A stretch of 64,000 nucleotides of DNA from Streptomyces sp. NBC_01446 (lineage in GTDB: Bacteria > Actinomycetota > Actinomycetes > Streptomycetales > Streptomycetaceae): contig NZ_JAPEPO010000001.1 in the NCBI RefSeq assembly GCF_026340095.1, forward strand, positions 682,001 to 746,000, read 5' to 3'. A program made the translations under genes and the position numbers. The first letter of the stretch is position 1; each line of letters starts with the position of its first letter. Positions 62,709-64,000 of the stretch are shown one piece after another. The notes under the pieces are model-generated. The model worked only from the letters and a program-made list of their open reading frames with translations, ran no database searches and was not told where the DNA came from.

Positions 62709-64000
62709 TCACGCGTCCGCTCCGTCGCGTATTCCCGCCACCCGGCGGCGTACCCCGTACCAACCCGCGACGAGCGCCGCCGCGATCAGCGGCAGACACA
62801 GCACGGTCGTACGTCCCGCGCCTCCGTCGGCGTACATCAGCGCCAGCACGGAGACCAGGAAGACGATCGTCACGATCTCGGTCCACGGCGAGCCGGGCAG
62901 GCGATAACTGGGCCTGGTCAGCTCGCCGTTCTGGGTCTTCTGCCAGAACATCAGGTGACAGAGCATGATCATGCCCCAGGTGGAGAGGATGCCGATCGCC
63001 GCGAAGTTCAGCACGATCTCGAAGGCGTCGGTGGGGACGACGAAGTTGAGGGCGACGCCGATGACGCAGATGCCGCTGGTGAGCAGGATGCCGCCGTAGG
63101 GGACCTGGCTGCGGCTCATCACGCCGGTGAACCTGGGTGCCGAGCCGGACATCGCCATGGAGCGCAGGATGCGGCCGGTGGAGTACAGGCCGGAGTTGAG
63201 GGACGACATGGCCGCGGTGAGCACGACCAGGTTCATGACGCCGCCCGCGGCGGGGATGCCGACGTTCGACAGCACGGTGACGAAGGGGCTCTGGGCGGCG
63301 CTGTACGAGCTCCAGGGCAGCAGCATCGACAGGAGGACCACGGAACCGACGTAGAAGAGGCCGACGCGCCACATGATCGAGTTGATCGCCTTGGGCATGA
63401 TCTTCTCGGGGTTCTCGGTCTCGCCCGCCGCGACGCCCACCAGCTCGACGGAGGCGTAGGCGAAGACGACGCCCTGGACGATCAGCAGCATCGGCAGCAG
63501 GCCGTTGGGGAAGATGCCGCCGTTGTCGATGATCAGGGACGGGCCGGGGTTGTGGCCGTCGACGGGGTGCTGGGTGACCAGCAGGAAGATGCCGATGAGC
63601 ATGAAGACGACGAGCGCGCTCACCTTGATGATGGCGAACCAGAACTCCAGTTCGCCGAACATCTTCACAGATATGAGGTTCACGGTGAGGACGACGGCGA
63701 GCGCGATGAGCGCGATCACCCACTGCGGGATGTCGGAGAACATGCCCCAGTAGTGGGTGTAGACGGCCACGGCGGTGATGTCGGCGATGCCGGTGGTGGC
63801 CCAGTTCAGGAAGTACATCCAGCCCGCGACATACGCGCCCTTCTCGCCGAGGAACTCACGGGCGTAGGAGACGAACGCGCCCGACGACGGGCGGTACAGG
63901 ACGAGTTCGCCGAGCGCGCGGACGACGAGGAAGGCGAAGAGGCCGCAGACCGCGTAGGCGACGAAGAGGGAGGGTCCGGCGTCGGCGAGGCGGCCGCCAG
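62709..64000 (-). CDS. Amino acid permease, probably L-asparagine (5' end outside window)
   Basis: At least 430 residues in one frame from the window edge to the stop at 62709. APC/AAT-type permease: VVRALGELVLYRPSSGAFVS, then FLGEKGAYVAGWMYFLNWAT near the window edge, followed by eight or more hydrophobic segments. GVAAGETENPEKIMPKAINS is the AAT-family signature. Neighbouring asparaginase and aspartase genes suggest asparagine as substrate (ansP type). Confidence 0.88.
   Translation of the reverse strand, partial: GGRLADAGPSLFVAYAVCGLFAFLVVRALGELVLYRPSSGAFVSYAREFLGEKGAYVAGWMYFLNWATTGIADITAVAVYTHYWGMFSDIPQWVIALIALAVVLTVNLISVKMFGELEFWFAIIKVSALVVFMLIGIFLLVTQHPVDGHNPGPSLIIDNGGIFPNGLLPMLLIVQGVVFAYASVELVGVAAGETENPEKIMPKAINSIMWRVGLFYVGSVVLLSMLLPWSSYSAAQSPFVTVLSNVGIPAAGGVMNLVVLTAAMSSLNSGLYSTGRILRSMAMSGSAPRFTGVMSRSQVPYGGILLTSGICVIGVALNFVVPTDAFEIVLNFAAIGILSTWGMIMLCHLMFWQKTQNGELTRPSYRLPGSPWTEIVTIVFLVSVLALMYADGGAGRTTVLCLPLIAAALVAGWYGVRRRVAGIRDGADA

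Noticed and set aside
1..64000. CRISPR array
   Set aside because: No set of regularly spaced direct repeats was seen, and no cas genes. The TnpB proteins are transposon-borne.
1..64000. Classical RiPP, NRPS or PKS enzymes
   Set aside because: No YcaO, LanB/LanM, radical SAM, adenylation, ketosynthase or carrier domain was recognised, so the peptide cassette cannot be put in a known class.

Overview
The window is high-GC DNA from an actinomycete, almost certainly a Streptomyces. The basis is GC-rich codon use, GTG and TTG starts, long GC-stem terminators without T-tracts, a snapalysin gene, SpoIIE-type phosphatases and a DUF6243 protein. The density of insertion sequences, intron copies and broken genes suggests an accessory or chromosome-arm region rather than the core.

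Layout. 1-2.6 kb: fructose PTS operon on the minus strand (fruR-fruK-fruA). 3-11 kb: a frameshifted lipoprotein gene, a VOC protein, a lone IS605-type TnpB, a DUF4239 membrane protein, a divergent hydrolase/TetR pair and a frameshifted ISAs1 element. 11-18.4 kb: a GAF/PAS/SpoIIE phosphatase, an IS607 element with a 658-residue TnpB, and a divergent TetR/SDR pair. 18.4-19.3 kb: decayed antiporter and ATP/GTP-binding gene ends. 19.3-26.4 kb: the most unusual segment. Two nearly identical inverted copies of an XRE-type gene enclose two inverted copies of an 86-residue gene, a small secreted protein, and a five-part transcription unit: two near-duplicate 70/71-residue peptides, a 620-residue membrane M50 peptidase with an N-terminal PqqD/RRE-like region, a possible 22-residue ORF, and a secreted 225-residue protein. 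It reads as a peptide production and processing cassette, possibly a RiPP, whose product I cannot name. Downstream are a truncated IS3 and a deletion derivative of a TnpB element.

27-35.6 kb: snapalysin, transposase and YceI remnants, a 924-residue sensor phosphatase, a secreted serine beta-lactamase-like carboxypeptidase and a membrane protein. 35.6-41.6 kb: one group II intron interrupted inside its reverse transcriptase gene by a second group II intron, itself interrupted by an intact IS3 element with a 3-bp target duplication. 42-49 kb: DUF6243 protein, HEAT-repeat remnant, secreted phospholipase D-like protein, two paralogous membrane-anchored collagen-like proteins and an IS701 element flanked by CTAG. 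49-59 kb: GYD protein, IS1380, SnoaL/LysR pair, lipoprotein, SLT-like secreted protein, a site-2 protease with CBS region and several decayed integrase-type transposases. 59-64 kb: a co-oriented nitrogen catabolism group (amino acid permease, asparaginase, aspartase, glutaminase) that would turn imported asparagine into aspartate, fumarate and ammonia.

Intron ends, operators and terminators are inferred by eye from motifs and inverted repeats. No database search was run.
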